DNA of 64,000 bases from Diphasiastrum complanatum (taxonomy: Eukaryota; Streptophyta; Lycopodiopsida; Lycopodiales; Lycopodiaceae), in the NCBI GenBank assembly GCA_029204225.1, contig CM055111.1, positions 15,751,207 to 15,815,206 of the forward strand, given 5' to 3'. The position numbers and the translations under genes are program-made. Below the pieces are notes generated by a model, which saw only the letters and a list, made by a program, of their open reading frames with translations, was not told where the DNA came from and made no database searches. This document shows positions 10,860 to 22,259 of the stretch, in pieces (position 1 is the first letter of the stretch; every line of letters begins with the position of its first letter).

Positions 10860-12055
10860 ACCTATTCAAAACACGTCTGCATAATTGCCGCTGTCCATGG
10901 CGGTTGGGATGCATCACGAATTTTTGAAACTAAGTTGTCATGTGCCCCCACACAACAAAAATACGTGCAAATATTTTTGGCTTGTCCATGGTGAAGTTTT
11001 TGGCCTTGCCTTGCAAATGCAATACTATTTGTTGAGGTAGGTGAATGGAGTTCCAAAGAAAGTCAACATTAAAGGCTCAAATTTGGTGGCAGTCAGAACA
11101 CTTCAGGTTTGGACCTTGTGAAGGGCTGAATAGTCAATATGCATAGAAAATCTGCTTTTTGGCCCTGCCTTGCTTTTTTTTTTTTGGCCCTGGAAGGGCT
11201 TATTGCTTTCAGGATTGGTTTTCACCTAGTTGCTATCTTTTTGTGTTTCTTTTGTTTTTTTTAATATTTGTAGCACCATCCTCTCACCAAGACAGCCTCA
11301 CATAACAAAATAGTAACACCATCATCTCACCAAGAGAGCCTCACTCTTCCATTATGATTCTTCTCTCTCTCACATAAGCACCAAATTCAGGATGATAGCA
11401 GCATAGCAGCAAATCAGCAATTCTCAGCCTCAGCAGCACTTCACTCTCCTAAAACTCATTATTTTGCTTAATGTCTTGGGCCTTTTTATAGAGGGTGGTG
11501 GAGGGCCACCCTTCATTTTGCTATTTTGTCAATTTTTACAAACTTCTCCTCTTTTCGACAAGTGTAAAATATGGTAGGGCCCATCACATCAGCCACTTGC
11601 AAGCCGTGAGACATCACCCGATGTGATGTCACTTGGTTGAGGTCATTAAAAGAAAACTTTTTAATCCAATTACCTTAATCTTTTTTACAAGGTCATAATT
11701 TTTTTCCCGTTAAACTGCTTAGGCCGGTTGGCCTCTCTGGTACTTGCCTTGCCGATTTTTCTTTGCACTGTGGTTTTGATACCGTAAATTGCAATTTCAC
11801 CACATTTTCGAAACCCTCTATGTCTACATTTTTGAAACTCCGTTATGCCCATTTTTGTTGATTGCCACTTTGTCGTCATTTTGAAACCCACTATGTCTAT
11901 ATTTTTCGATGTCATTTTTGTCGATTTTTCTCTTGGTAATGCCTCTAACCAATTTTCAATTCTGCAAGTTCTAATGGGGTTACAAGTACAGAGTAATCTT
12001 CAGAAGCCGACCGTTCCTGAAAAACAAAAAGATTTTTTATATTAGTAAAATATTT
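10860..12055. other. non-coding DNA with small tandem repeats and an LTR-like block
   Basis: A 43-bp tandem duplication (CACCATCCTCTCACCAAG at 11,274, again at 11,317) sits in a block whose minus strand carries TATAAAAAGGCCC (about 11,482-11,494) and a short leader, resembling an LTR promoter without attached pol. Between 11,790 and 11,930 the phrase GAAACYCNCTATGTCTA recurs. No gene is supported. Confidence 0.4.
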
Positions 12056-12585
12056 TTGGATACATCAAAATTTTGCTCGGCATTGCCGGCATTTTTACTA
12101 TCGGGCCAATTTAAAGGCCGTAAAACTTCTTCTAAAGCCATGGTTTATGATGTTTTCCTTACATTCAAAGCTTATGTAGAAAAGCAGTTTTCTTTCAAGT
12201 TGAAAGCTTTGAGAAGTGATAGTGGAGGTGAATATACTTCAATAAGTTTATAGACTTTTGTGAGAGAGAGGAAATACAAAGACAATTTTCTTGTTTATAT
12301 ACTCCTCAACAAAATGGAGTTGCGGAGAGAAAAAACAGAACTTTGTGTGAATGTACAAAAGCCATTAAGCTAGAAGCTTCTCTACCTAAAGAATTTTTGG
12401 GAGAAGCAGTTGCATGTGCAAATTATCTTTGTAATAGGCTTCCTAATCTTGCAATACAAGGAAGAACACCATTTGAGATGTTGTATAAGAAAAAGCCTAA
12501 GATTGATCATCTTAGGATATTTGGCTATGTATGCTTTGTGCATGTACCTATAAAGACTAGGAAAAAGGAAGATAACAACATTTAA
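12056..12585 (+). pseudogene. copia integrase core fragment
   Basis: Plus-strand frames give SDSGGEY (second catalytic Asp region), then after one stop YTPQQNGVAERKNRTLCE (catalytic Glu), then the ACANYLCNRLPN and IFGYVCFVHV motifs of the integrase C-terminal part. The N-terminal zinc domain and everything after the HV motif are missing. The sequence is closer to element B (38.1-38.5 kb) than to C. It is the only plus-strand retroelement scrap in the left half. Confidence 0.85.
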
Positions 12586-13039
12586 CTAAAAATAAAGCTC
12601 AGTAGCATTTACTTGAACACAAACCCAGCTGAATGCTACATGAGAGAAGCAAAATAGCCCATTAATCAACTCATTCCGACGTGGATATGATGTGGCATAT
12701 ATATATATATTTAAAATTACGTGTTATCGGATGTGAACGTCGGAATGCGACGGATGTTGGATTCCAACGTCTACGTCAGCAATCCAAAAAGTTGTCCACA
12801 ACATCTGGCAACTGTCGTCCAGGTTTGAATGGGCATGAACATCAGAATCTGACGTCTGTTTCAATTATTGAATTCCCACGATCCAGCACCTTCTCTCTCA
12901 ATCTGTTTTCTGTAAGTTGGAGTGTCTTTGGAGTGATTAAGGGCGATCACTGCTTGAAGATTAGTGCTTGGAGATCAGTGCTTGAGGTTGGTGATTGAAG
13001 ACCAATGCTTGAGTTTGGTGCCTGATTTTTGCTTGTTTG

Positions 13040-13042
<3 letters not shown>
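12586..13042. repeat. non-coding with palindromic GTCGGAAT-type motifs
   Basis: Near-palindromes GTCGGAATGCGAC (12,739-12,751) and ACATCAGAATCTGACGT (12,839-12,855) resemble the motif array at 29.6-30.0 kb near the CACTA transposase. This suggests the subterminal part of a related DNA transposon. No terminus was identified. Confidence 0.4.
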
Positions 13043-13083
<41 letters not shown>

Positions 13084-13094
13084 TGTGTGTGTGT
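13043..13094. repeat. compound (GA)n(GT)n microsatellite
   Basis: About 38 bases of GA dinucleotides are followed by about 14 bases of GT. Confidence 0.95.
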
Positions 13095-13217
13095 ATTTGT
13101 ATGTGTTTTTGAATTTTGCATTGATTTAGAATGGTTTTGAATATTGTTTTCCTGTAATACATTGTTAGTATTATTTAGGATAGTGTTTGGTGATAATATA
13201 GTATTAGATTTGGAATT

Positions 13218-13218
<1 letters not shown>

Positions 13219-13278
<60 letters not shown>
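13219..13278. repeat. compound (GT)n(GA)n microsatellite
   Basis: GT dinucleotides (about 13,219-13,238) run into GA dinucleotides (to about 13,278). Confidence 0.95.
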
Positions 13279-13283
<5 letters not shown>

Positions 13284-13334
13284 TGGAGTGTAGATGTATG
13301 CTTGAAGATATTGAAAGCTTTTGGAGTTTATGTT

Positions 13335-13925
13335 TCAGCTTCGCAAGAGGATTGAGCTACCAGGGTTTGTTTTTTGCATATCCAGCTGATTGCAGCTCTG
13401 CACACTATCATACATCTTCCAGTAATGGACTTGCTGTCATCTTTGCAGCTCAAATCCTTTCTCTTCGTTTCTAGCTCTCTAGGTTAATCCAACATTCTGG
13501 GTACCCTTGAGATACTGTAGGATTCGTTTGGCCATTTTCCAATGTGCTAGACCAGGATTGGAATAGAATTGGCTCAATGTGTAAACAGAGAAGGCCAGAT
13601 CTGGTCTGGTACAAATTGTTAAGTACATCAGACTACCGATTAAATTCTGGTAGGGTATACCTGCCAACTTCTGTTCTTCCTCTTCTATTTTTGGGCAATC
13701 TTGTTTCATGAGCTTGGCTCCAGCTATCATTGATGTGGCTTTTTCTTCACAGTCTATCATGTGGTATTGCTTCAGCACTTTTCTGGCGTATTCTAATTGA
13801 CTCAAGTGCATTTCGCCACTTGTTCGATCTCTTTTGATCTCTAGCCCTAGGCATTTTGTTGCTTCTTCAAGATCTGTGATTTCGTAGTTTTCAGAAATCT
13901 AACTCTTCGTGTCTTTGATTCTGCT
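13335..13925 (-). pseudogene. family-C copia RT/RNase H fragment
   Basis: The minus strand carries SEYARKVLKQYHM-like sequence, a PYQNLIGSLMYLT motif, RPDLAFSVYTLSQF and KRILQYLKGTQNVGLT, the RT C-terminus to RNase H start of family C (compare 57.5-58.1 kb). After this, 32 bases that contain the first RNase H Asp (SDAGW) are missing, with GAGCTGCA at the break (13,444-13,451). The fragment continues to WICKKQTLVAQSSCE before ending at about 13,335. On its other side it abuts the gypsy remnant at about 13,921-13,925. Confidence 0.88.
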
Positions 13926-14844
13926 ACTAAGGCATGAACTGCCGTCAATCGGGTTTCACATAATTTGTGCAACGCTTCATGACAAAGTTGTAAAGACTGA
14001 TTTAATCGTTCCGTGTTGCTATGCGTAAAGATGAGATTAAACATTCAATTGGCATAACAGCATCTTGACCATAAACCAGTTGAAAGGGTGTTTGATTTGT
14101 ACTATTTTTGTAAGCAGTTCTGAATGCTCATTATGTTGCGTACAGTTTATGTTCCCAATCAGACCGACTTGCTTCAATTGTGTTTGTCATAATGGTGCAG
14201 AGCATCTTATTGGAAGATTCAGCTTGGCCATTCCCTTTGGGATAATAGGGAGTACTAAATCTATGTATAACAAAAAAATATTCTAGTAAACACTTTATTG
14301 TTTGATTAACAAAGTCTGTACCCCGATCACTGAAAATTCTGATAAGACATCCAAATCTGATTATAATATTTTCATATAGAAACTTGGTCATAGATTTTGC
14401 ATCAGCCACTTTGACAGCTTTGGCTTCAACCCACTTGGTCATATAATCAGTTGTGACGATAATATATCGGGCCTGAGATCCTTGCGCAGCGGGATGAATA
14501 GGACCAACATAATCCAGTCCCCATGTTTCAAACGGTGCTTGCGATAAAACCGGATGTAAGGGTTCATAATTCTGTCGAGTAGGCCGTGGTGCTCGCTGGT
14601 AGACATCACATGTATGAATAAATTTTTTTGTGTCCTTATGGAGTATAGGCCACCAACAACCGGATTGCAAAAGTCTACGAACAGTATTATCTGTAGATAA
14701 GTGTCCTCCACCCACGCCATCATGTGAAAACATGATTAAATCTGGTACTTTGTGCAGTAAAACACATATTCGTAAAATATTATTAGATCCACGACGATAC
14801 AATTGTCCTGTAATTGATTGATAAGGTTGAGCCTTATGAATCAA
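13926..14844 (-). pseudogene. gypsy integrase
   Basis: The zinc domain at 14,600-14,760 shows GGGHLS and HTCDVYQRAP; the last Cys of the HHCC set is Tyr. The catalytic core keeps D in GLDYVGP, D in FSDRGTDF and E in GNGQAESSNK. The frame stays open from 14,844 to 14,131. It continues in other frames as TAYKNSTNQTPFQLVYGQDA (about 14,060-14,125) and a shifted coiled tail (13,926-14,044), so at least one frameshift lies near 14,045. Family role: strand transfer of the cDNA into chromosomal DNA. The core looks better preserved than the neighbouring RT. Confidence 0.85.
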
Positions 14845-14853
14845 TTGTCTTTT

Positions 14854-16347
14854 CTATACTTTTGTCAAAGAGTCATTCGTTTGTCCTAGCATCATGTACT
14901 CAACAATATATGCCACCCACTCAGGTACTGCTTCAACATAGAACAACGCAGCATCTGGCAATTCATCATCCATTTCAGTATTAACTGGTGTGGATTCAAT
15001 TTGCGAAACATGATCGGCTAGATAATGTTGCTTCCCCTTTTTGACCACAATTCGAAAGTCGAATTCAGTCAATAATTATAACCATCTTGCAATACGTCCA
15101 GTATTACACGTCTTATTTACCAAGTAAAGTAATGGTTGATGATTCGTATAAAATGCAAAGTGCATTTCCATGAGGTAGTGACGAAATTTCCGAACAAAAA
15201 AAAATCATGGCTAGCGCTTCACGTTTTGTTGTTGAATAATTCTTCTCTGGATATGTAAGCTGTCTGCTTGCAAATCGTATAAGATAATCCTTCTTATAGT
15301 CACATGGCTGCATCAAAATTGATCCAATGGCGTATTTTGAGGCATCCATATGAACATGAAACTCTAATGTTCAATCTGGATAACGTAGTATTCGTGCTGA
15401 AGATAATGCTTTTTTTAACTTTTCAAAGGCTTCTAACGCCTCTACTCTCCAAATAGGAACAATAGTTAGATTGTATATAGGTCGTGCTAAATCTGCAAAG
15501 AAGATAATAAAAATTTGATAGTAGTTCGCATGACCCAGAAACACATACACTCCTCGAATTGTTGCTGGCAGTGGCAATTTCACAATAACTTTGATCTTAG
15601 AATAATCGGTGGCAATACCATGTCTTGATATCACATGTCCAAGCACAACTCCGTGAGAAACCCATATCTAGTATTTTTCTGGATTTAGAGAAATCTGATA
15701 TTTGCGGCATCTTTCAAAGACTTTCTCCAATCGATCCAGGTGGTCTATATCTGTACTATGAACTCCCAAGTTGTCCAAGTAAATTTCAAGGAATTTCTGC
15801 AGATAATCTTTAAAGGCAAATTGCATTACTCTTTGGCATGAACTTGGTGCATTACAGAGTCCAAACGACATTACTTTGTAAGCATAGGTGCCCCATTCTA
15901 TTGCAAAAGCAGTTTTGTGGTGATCGGCAGATGCAATCTTAACCTGGTTGTAACCACTAAATCCATCCAGGAAACTATAAGCTTCAGCTCCAGCAAGGCG
16001 ATCCAAATGCTTTCAGTAAAAGGTAACGGAAAGTGATCCTTCCGTGTCACTTTATTCAATGCTTTGAGATTCACACAAATTCGCAATTTCTCATTTTTCT
16101 TAGGAACAATGACAATCGGTGAAATCCATTCGGTATGCTCAATCTCATAAATAAAATGGGCGTTAAGCAATCTCTGAAGTTCTTTCTTTATCAGATCTGC
16201 CACATTAGGATTACAGCGATAGAACTTTGTAACCTTTGGTACTGCATCATGTACTAAAGGTACGGTATGTCCAATGACTGATATTGGAATACCCTTCAAA
16301 TCTTGATAAGTCCATGCAAAGCAATCTTGATACTTAATAGGTAACAA
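14854..16347 (-). pseudogene. gypsy reverse transcriptase and RNase H
   Basis: RT begins with FYRCNPNVADLIKKELQRLL and ISPIVIVPKKN (15,990-16,347), then a frame change into FLDGFSGYNQVKIA and FGLCNAPSSCQRVM (15,668-16,006). The active-site box reads YLDN (15,770-15,781) where YxDD is required, so the third-motif second Asp is Asn. The RT connection (15,371-15,646) and RNase H (MDASKYAIGSILMQ, 15,113-15,349; end at 14,854-15,072) follow, separated by stops and frame shifts. RT copies the element RNA into DNA; this copy cannot have been active with YLDN. Confidence 0.87.
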
Positions 16348-18300
16348 ATGGAGTGCTTGATACTATTTAGGAGTAAGTTGTGATCCCACTTGTACAATCT
16401 TTTTCAATTCTCCTGGTTCTGCAAGATTCATTGGCTGCGTCCTAGTTGGGCCATCGTAAACCTCTTTAGATTCCGGCTTGTGTTCTTCAGGTTCACGATG
16501 TGCTTTAGGTAACATGATAACCACATCATCCAGTGTATAATGTTTAAAATGCTCTAGCATATCATGATGGACTACATTTGCTTGTTCTTTTTCGAAAGGA
16601 CTTGTCTTGGATCTTCGTTTAGTCTTCTTAGCATGAATTGATCGTGGCAGTGATGACTTTCGGGATGATAAATCTTTCTTCACAGGTGAAGACTTCCTAG
16701 ACGATGATGTCATGCTGGAAATCTGACTTGAAGAATCATTCTTGACTTTTCCTTTGCCTTTATCCAATTATCGATCTTTTTAGGGAGATTTTCCCATTTC
16801 AGGACCGTATTATAACGTCGCTTTGCTTGTTTATTCGTCATCGAACCTATGATCCTGTATCCCTTCAATATAATTGCTTTGGGCGATTTGATTGTTGGTT
16901 CATTAGGAACATTACGTACTCCAAATATGGTCGGATCCATATGATGTAGAATTTGTTCATCTGTAAGTTCTGCATTGCCATCATAAGTTAAGGCATGACT
17001 CATTGGTATGAGATCATCCTCAATTGGATCTGGTATAGGTTCCATTGATATCCAAGCTACATTCACCACATTTAGTGGAATCGTGATTGGCGTATCCAAA
17101 GTTCGATCTATTAAGGAAATCGCGCTCATCTCTTATTGAATATTTTGTTGACAGATATATCCTGCTGTACAATCAATTGTTGCAAGAGCTTCATTCCAAT
17201 TGACGGTATCCGTTTGAGAATTGTAGTGAGCTTCCAATCTCTTCTCTGGTCGATCACAAGTGTGATCCGTTGTTGATGAATCGTCATCCACTTTTTGAAC
17301 CACTGCCTTGATAGTCCAAGTCGTGGGATCAGAGTACATCGTTAGATTCTTCAAATCCAACACAAAAAAATGGCTCCTAATGGTCTTCTGATTCTTCTTG
17401 AGCTAACTTTTGCACTAAGACTTCTTTTGCTTTTGGCACCAACTTTAGGAACTCTCCCAATGAAATATTGATCTTGCTAGACAAAATATTCATGAGTAAT
17501 TCTGTATGCGGTGCTTCTGGTTCAGTCATCTTGAAGGGTTCTTTGTGATGATGTAATTGATCATTCATATCCATACGTAAATTTCTTGGAGGCTGCAATG
17601 GTGAAGACCGAACTTCAGCTGTTACTTTAGCAGCTTCAAGTTCCTCTTCTTCTTGCAGATGTTTAATCCACTGTCTCATATCCTGATATCTTGGTTTTTC
17701 TGCATTAAGATTTGGATAAACTCCCAATGTTGTTGGTGTATCATTCAATGGTATAGAATCAGCAGGTACTGAATCCACTACTGGTTCTTTTTGCTTTTGT
17801 GCTCTGGTGACCACCATCAAGGGTGCACTTGGTTTATTTTGAGCTACTGATCCTTGCTTGATTGTTATCAAATTTACAGGTGCTGGAGCTGGTGGTGGCT
17901 TCAGTCTTGCTGGACAGTCTTTATAGCAATGCCCATATCCACAGTCACGATATAATGGTACAGATTTTCCTTTATTTGGGCATTCTGCAACTCTGTGATT
18001 TTCTCCACATGCAAAGCATCCAAGTGGTGCTCTGGCCCAATTTCTTGAGGCTTGTTGTTGAGAGGCAGCATAAATGGCATACTGTTATGAAGATCCACCT
18101 TCATGATCATTACCATAGCTGCATTGCTCAGCACTTCCGTAAGGTTCTGGTTCCATCAAATTGGCAGGAGGAGCGGAGTGTTTTGGTGGGGTAGACAAAG
18201 CTAGACGTTCCGGGTATCCAAGAGTAGATTGTCGCAGTCTTGCTGTTGGATTGCCTCCATACTGTGGAGCTGAATGATTGTGATAGGTAATTGCTTCATC
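16348..18300 (-). pseudogene. gypsy gag C-terminus and protease-region linker
   Basis: The zinc knuckle CFACGENHRVAEC (about 17,980-18,020) and a second degenerate Cys/His cluster lie just downstream of a Pro/Gln-rich stretch. The frame then runs through 17,377-17,871 (acidic, with PRYQDMRQWIKHLQEEEELE), 17,133-17,363, 16,710-17,129 and a Ser/Lys-rich part at 16,363-16,767. Breaks are a TAA before QYAIYA (about 18,080), a shift near 16,750 and a TAG at 16,363-16,365. A clear D[ST]G protease box was not found. Products would be nucleocapsid and protease precursors. Confidence 0.65.
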
Positions 18301-20340
18301 TCATTAATATAAATTTGATGTAGGCAGTCAAGAAGTTTAGATCTTATATTTTAGATAAGAGATTCTATTTTTCTTTGAGTTGTCAACCACTATTCTTCTT
18401 GATACAACAAGTCGACATCACTGGAGATGGTTGATATTGCTTTTGGAGTTCAATCTTAAAACCTGAGTCAAGCAATAGAAAAATAATTCTTGATAAGAAG
18501 TCAAATTTGTACAATAATGACAACATCCAAGATATGGATGACTTTTCGTATTCATATTTATATACCATTGAAGCACCAGCTCAAACTGCTTCAACGTGGT
18601 ACAATGATTTGTATTTTTATATGACAACAAGTGTACTTGTTTATAAGTAAATGATGGGGATGATTTCTTTCTCAAGATTCATAGCCGAAATCTGCCGTAG
18701 GCACATACTGTGAAGGAAAAGTATATATTGATACAAAAGGTTTATTGCACATTATCCTATATATGAGACTCATTGAATGCTTGAGTCACTGTGCATAATT
18801 TGTAATTATATAAGCAACGACAAAATTTAGGCTAACAAAGAATTCGTGTTGAGAAATTGCAGGATCCTTTTTTATGTCTAATGGGCACACACATACCTTC
18901 TATTGAACATTATGTTGTTATTTGTGTAACTTTCATACATTCCAATCGAGTAGCACGGAGAAACATAACTGGGCTAATCATGCAAAAAAACCTAAATGAG
19001 CGTGCAATCCCTCTTTTTGGCCCCGCAACTACCTTTGAACCTCTGTTGGCAGAGTCATTGCTGGCTACTCACAGAACACACGTGCTCCTGAGCTGACGAT
19101 GCACAGTTGAGGACTTTTGTCTGTCTTGCTGTCAGCATCTCACTTATGCCTTTTAAGCTGCCTCCCTTGTTGAATGATCCTTGTATCTTTCCCATGTGAA
19201 TCGCAACTGTCGATGAACTTCGTGATTTCAGATTATAATCCCAAAAATTCAGTCTATGCATTTAATTAAAGTGTGGGTTTCGCTCCCTTTTTCATTCCAC
19301 TGCTGTGGTGTCATTCCACCTAGAAGTCAGGTACTGCTCATCCCCATGACGTCTTTTTAGTTAGGCATTTGCATATTCAGAAAAAGAGGGATAAAAAGAT
19401 GAAAATTGAAGAGCAGTTATTTGAATCACGAAGTAATGTTTGCAATGAACGTACTTATGTGAAAATGTGAAGATTTGTCACTAAATTTCTAATACAATGC
19501 GCTTCTTATCATCTTTCTTGATCTAAGAACGATCCCAGCGAACCTACCATCTGTAAATTGCTCTTCACACACATGAATAGGTTCTTGATCAAACAAGGGA
19601 AACGTCATCGTTGAGCACAACTACTTAATGGCTGCCTCTAAATGTTTCTGGCTGTAGATAGGAGCGGTTGTGTGCTTGATGCCTGGTGAGCGTGGAACCA
19701 CACAACTACTTAATGGATGCCTCCAGAGGTTTCTGGTCGTAGATAGGAGCGGCTGCCTCCAGAGGTTTCTGGCTGTAGATAGGAGCGGCTGTGTGCTTGC
19801 TACCTGGTGAGCGTAGAACCAAATGTGCGCTGGAATGTAGGCTCGCAAGGATCCAAGTTTTGGCCTTGTATTGCTCAGCTTGCTCCTTACCACCATGCCT
19901 CCTCATAACTGCTGCTGCCAGATCCGTGACTTGGAGATGTGTCATGAGACATTGAGAATATGATTGGGATAATCTCTGCAAGCAATAAAATATATTTTTA
20001 AAAAATACAACCATGTAGACTTAATGAGTTGCAAGAATTAAATTCAAATAAATGACTTAAGAGTTTAGGGTTGAACAAAAAAAGTGATTCTTTGCATTCA
20101 ACCATAGTTAACTATATTACAGTACACCACAATAATCACACGTTAACCACAATAATTAACTTTATAATAAATAAATTAAACATTTCTACATGTTTAGGGC
20201 CAAACACAGTTCAATTACGTGACTAGTCAAGGTTCGAGATTACATAAAAAACTAGCTTTGCATCGAAAGATGGCTGACAAATGTATGAATAAAGACAATA
20301 GATGTAAAAACATGTACACAAGACTTGTTTGTAAACATGG
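18301..20340. other. non-coding spacer
   Basis: No gene, terminal repeat or transposon protein recognised apart from the small nested repeat at 19.6-19.8 kb, listed separately. Short open frames on either strand have no family match. Confidence 0.45.
19621..19815. repeat. nested 85-bp / 36-bp tandem repeat
   Basis: CTACTTAATGGMTGCCTC starts at 19,621 and 19,706 (85-bp unit, with a partial third ending at GTAGAACC). Within it a 36-bp block (GCCTCCAGAGGTTTCTGG, then TAGATAGGAGC) is repeated, with starts near 19,716 and 19,752. Confidence 0.8.
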
Positions 20341-22140
20341 AAAGGCTAGCCATAGAGCCAAAACACTAGGTAGATCTATCTAATTCCTCTTCATCATCTC
20401 CGTCATGTGGAGCTTGTTGTTCTTGCATGTGCAAGACACATGAATTAGTCTTCCAAAAAATTGTATGGGAGTGGGAGTAAATATCAAGTTTAGAGAATAT
20501 AAAATGGATTTGATGTCGTACCTGAGGAGCAGCATCCTAGTTTATACGCATGCCCTGCCTTTCCAATAATTTGAGTACTGACTGTATACTGTGAGAATAC
20601 GCAAACATATACTCGTCATGTGTGGGAGAATGCCCCACGACGAACCACTGCACAAACATTCCAAATTTTGATCATATAAAGAGAGCATTTTATTCCAACG
20701 TGTCTTACAAAAAAACCCCAAGAGAATCAATAGTCAAATTACACAAATGGAAATAGGGTAGACGTACAAAGTGGGCTCGAAAATATCCCTCATCGCCACT
20801 GCCCAAGTGAGAAGGCCCCATGGTCTCTAGTCAGACTCTGGTTGTCTCTCGTTGCTGTCTGAAGCGTTCTGGATCATCTCGATATTCTTTCTTCGCATAC
20901 TGATAATCTTCTTTCTCCAAGTGGGAAGGCATGCCTCTCTCAGCTTTCACTGCATCTCGGATCTCTGATTTGCAGTGGCTCATCATAGCTCCCATGCGGC
21001 TCCTCATCCATTTCTATGTGAATTCCATGTCCTAGGATGGGACATGGAACTCACTACGTAGCTGGCCAATGATGCGATTCTTGCGGTCATCGTTGACATC
21101 GAGCAGTCATGAAAAATGTCTCTGGAAAAGTGGATATACATGAGCTCTCTCATGCACGAGATGACCCTCTTACCATAGTTATTCTCAATGATGTGACCAT
21201 CCTCGTCTATGTCATACGACGATGGGATGGTAGCTGGTGGCGATGTGGCCATGTGAGTGTCTATAGGGGTGGCCTCCGGTATGGGAGATGTGGCCCTAGG
21301 AGTGTTTGAGGATCTGGCCTCAAGTATGGGAGATGCCCCGCCGACAGGAGAATACTGATGCTGTGAGGTGTACGTAGTCTACTGGGGGGAGAATAGGCAA
21401 GGGGGGGTGCCAAGGGGAGAATAGCCAATGGGGGGCTTCGGGATGGGAGAATATATAGGGGGGACTGGAGGGGAGTGGGTTGAAACCTCAGGGTAAAACG
21501 TGACTCCACGGCACATAGCCGAGAGGATAGAACTCAGTGGCAGTGTTCCAAAGTGATAGAAAATGTGAGGGGTGAAAGTGGGCGTGCCGGAAATTTGGGG
21601 TGTGACACATGCAAGAGTCACAGTATCGTGTGACGTACGTGCTGCCTCCTGGGTCAGTGTATCTCGAAATAGGGACTCCCCACGATGAGATGTGTTAAGC
21701 GGACATGCAAGACTCATGATCACATCGGGGAGATCAAGATCATCGCCACATCCTCCACAACAGGAGACACCGAGGTGGCTCCTCCTCTCCCGAGAGTGTC
21801 GGGAGGAAGCACTGGCAATAGCACCATGGGTGGGGTATGACCCTCACCGACCCTCGTTGGAGTGACCCTGAAAGAAAGGGAAAACATGTGATGGGTCTAC
21901 ACAAGGAGTTGACTGAATCTCCTCAGTCGATAATGTGTACTCAACCAATCGAGAGGAGCTACGAGCCTCGCGTCGAGCCCTCAATCGCTGTAATACCCTA
22001 TTATGCTACGAGGAAGGCAACTAATCAAGGTAGCTAATGAGATCACTCTCACTCATAGAGGAAAGGTGGGATGACCCGCGACTATGGCCTGACCTCTGAC
22101 TAGGAGATCCATCATCTGAGATAATGGGTGCAATAGAATA
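20341..22140 (-). pseudogene. possible plant transposase-associated ORF (CACTA Transposase_24-like), low confidence
   Basis: The minus strand has a readable stretch with a frame shift at about 21,010. One part (21,004-21,252) reads DIDEDGHIIENNYGKRVISC onward. The other (about 20,815-20,995) reads WMRSRMGAMMSHCKSEIRDA and YAKKEYRDDPERFRQQ. This combination, a charged segment after a Pro-rich N-terminus (21,261-21,720), resembles the accessory protein of plant En/Spm elements, but only weakly. It is on the same strand as the CACTA transposase at 27.9-29.4 kb and downstream of it, where a second CACTA gene would lie. It could equally be an unrelated decayed gene. Confidence 0.3.
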
Positions 22141-22209
22141 AAAGGGATAAGTATTGCAGAAAACCAATGGGAGTCTCAAAATAATAAAGAAAAAACATCA
22201 CCACAAGTG

Positions 22210-22259
<50 letters not shown>

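Larger units (their letters stand above)
13926..18300 (-). mobile_element. Ty3/gypsy gag-pol remnant, no LTRs (possibly Tat-like)
   Basis: Minus-strand order is gag C-terminus with zinc knuckles, a long linker/protease region, RT, RNase H, integrase. That order (integrase after RNase H) defines Ty3/gypsy. The LAD-HVSQ RNase H end, the DYVGPIHP and TKWVEAKAV integrase motifs and the QTPFQLVYG-AVMPIE tail are typical of plant chromodomain-less gypsy lineages, which is inference. Both ends are truncated: gag begins inside a Pro/Gly/Gln-rich stretch at about 18,300, and the integrase tail ends at a copia fragment. No LTR or primer site is visible. Confidence 0.85.
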
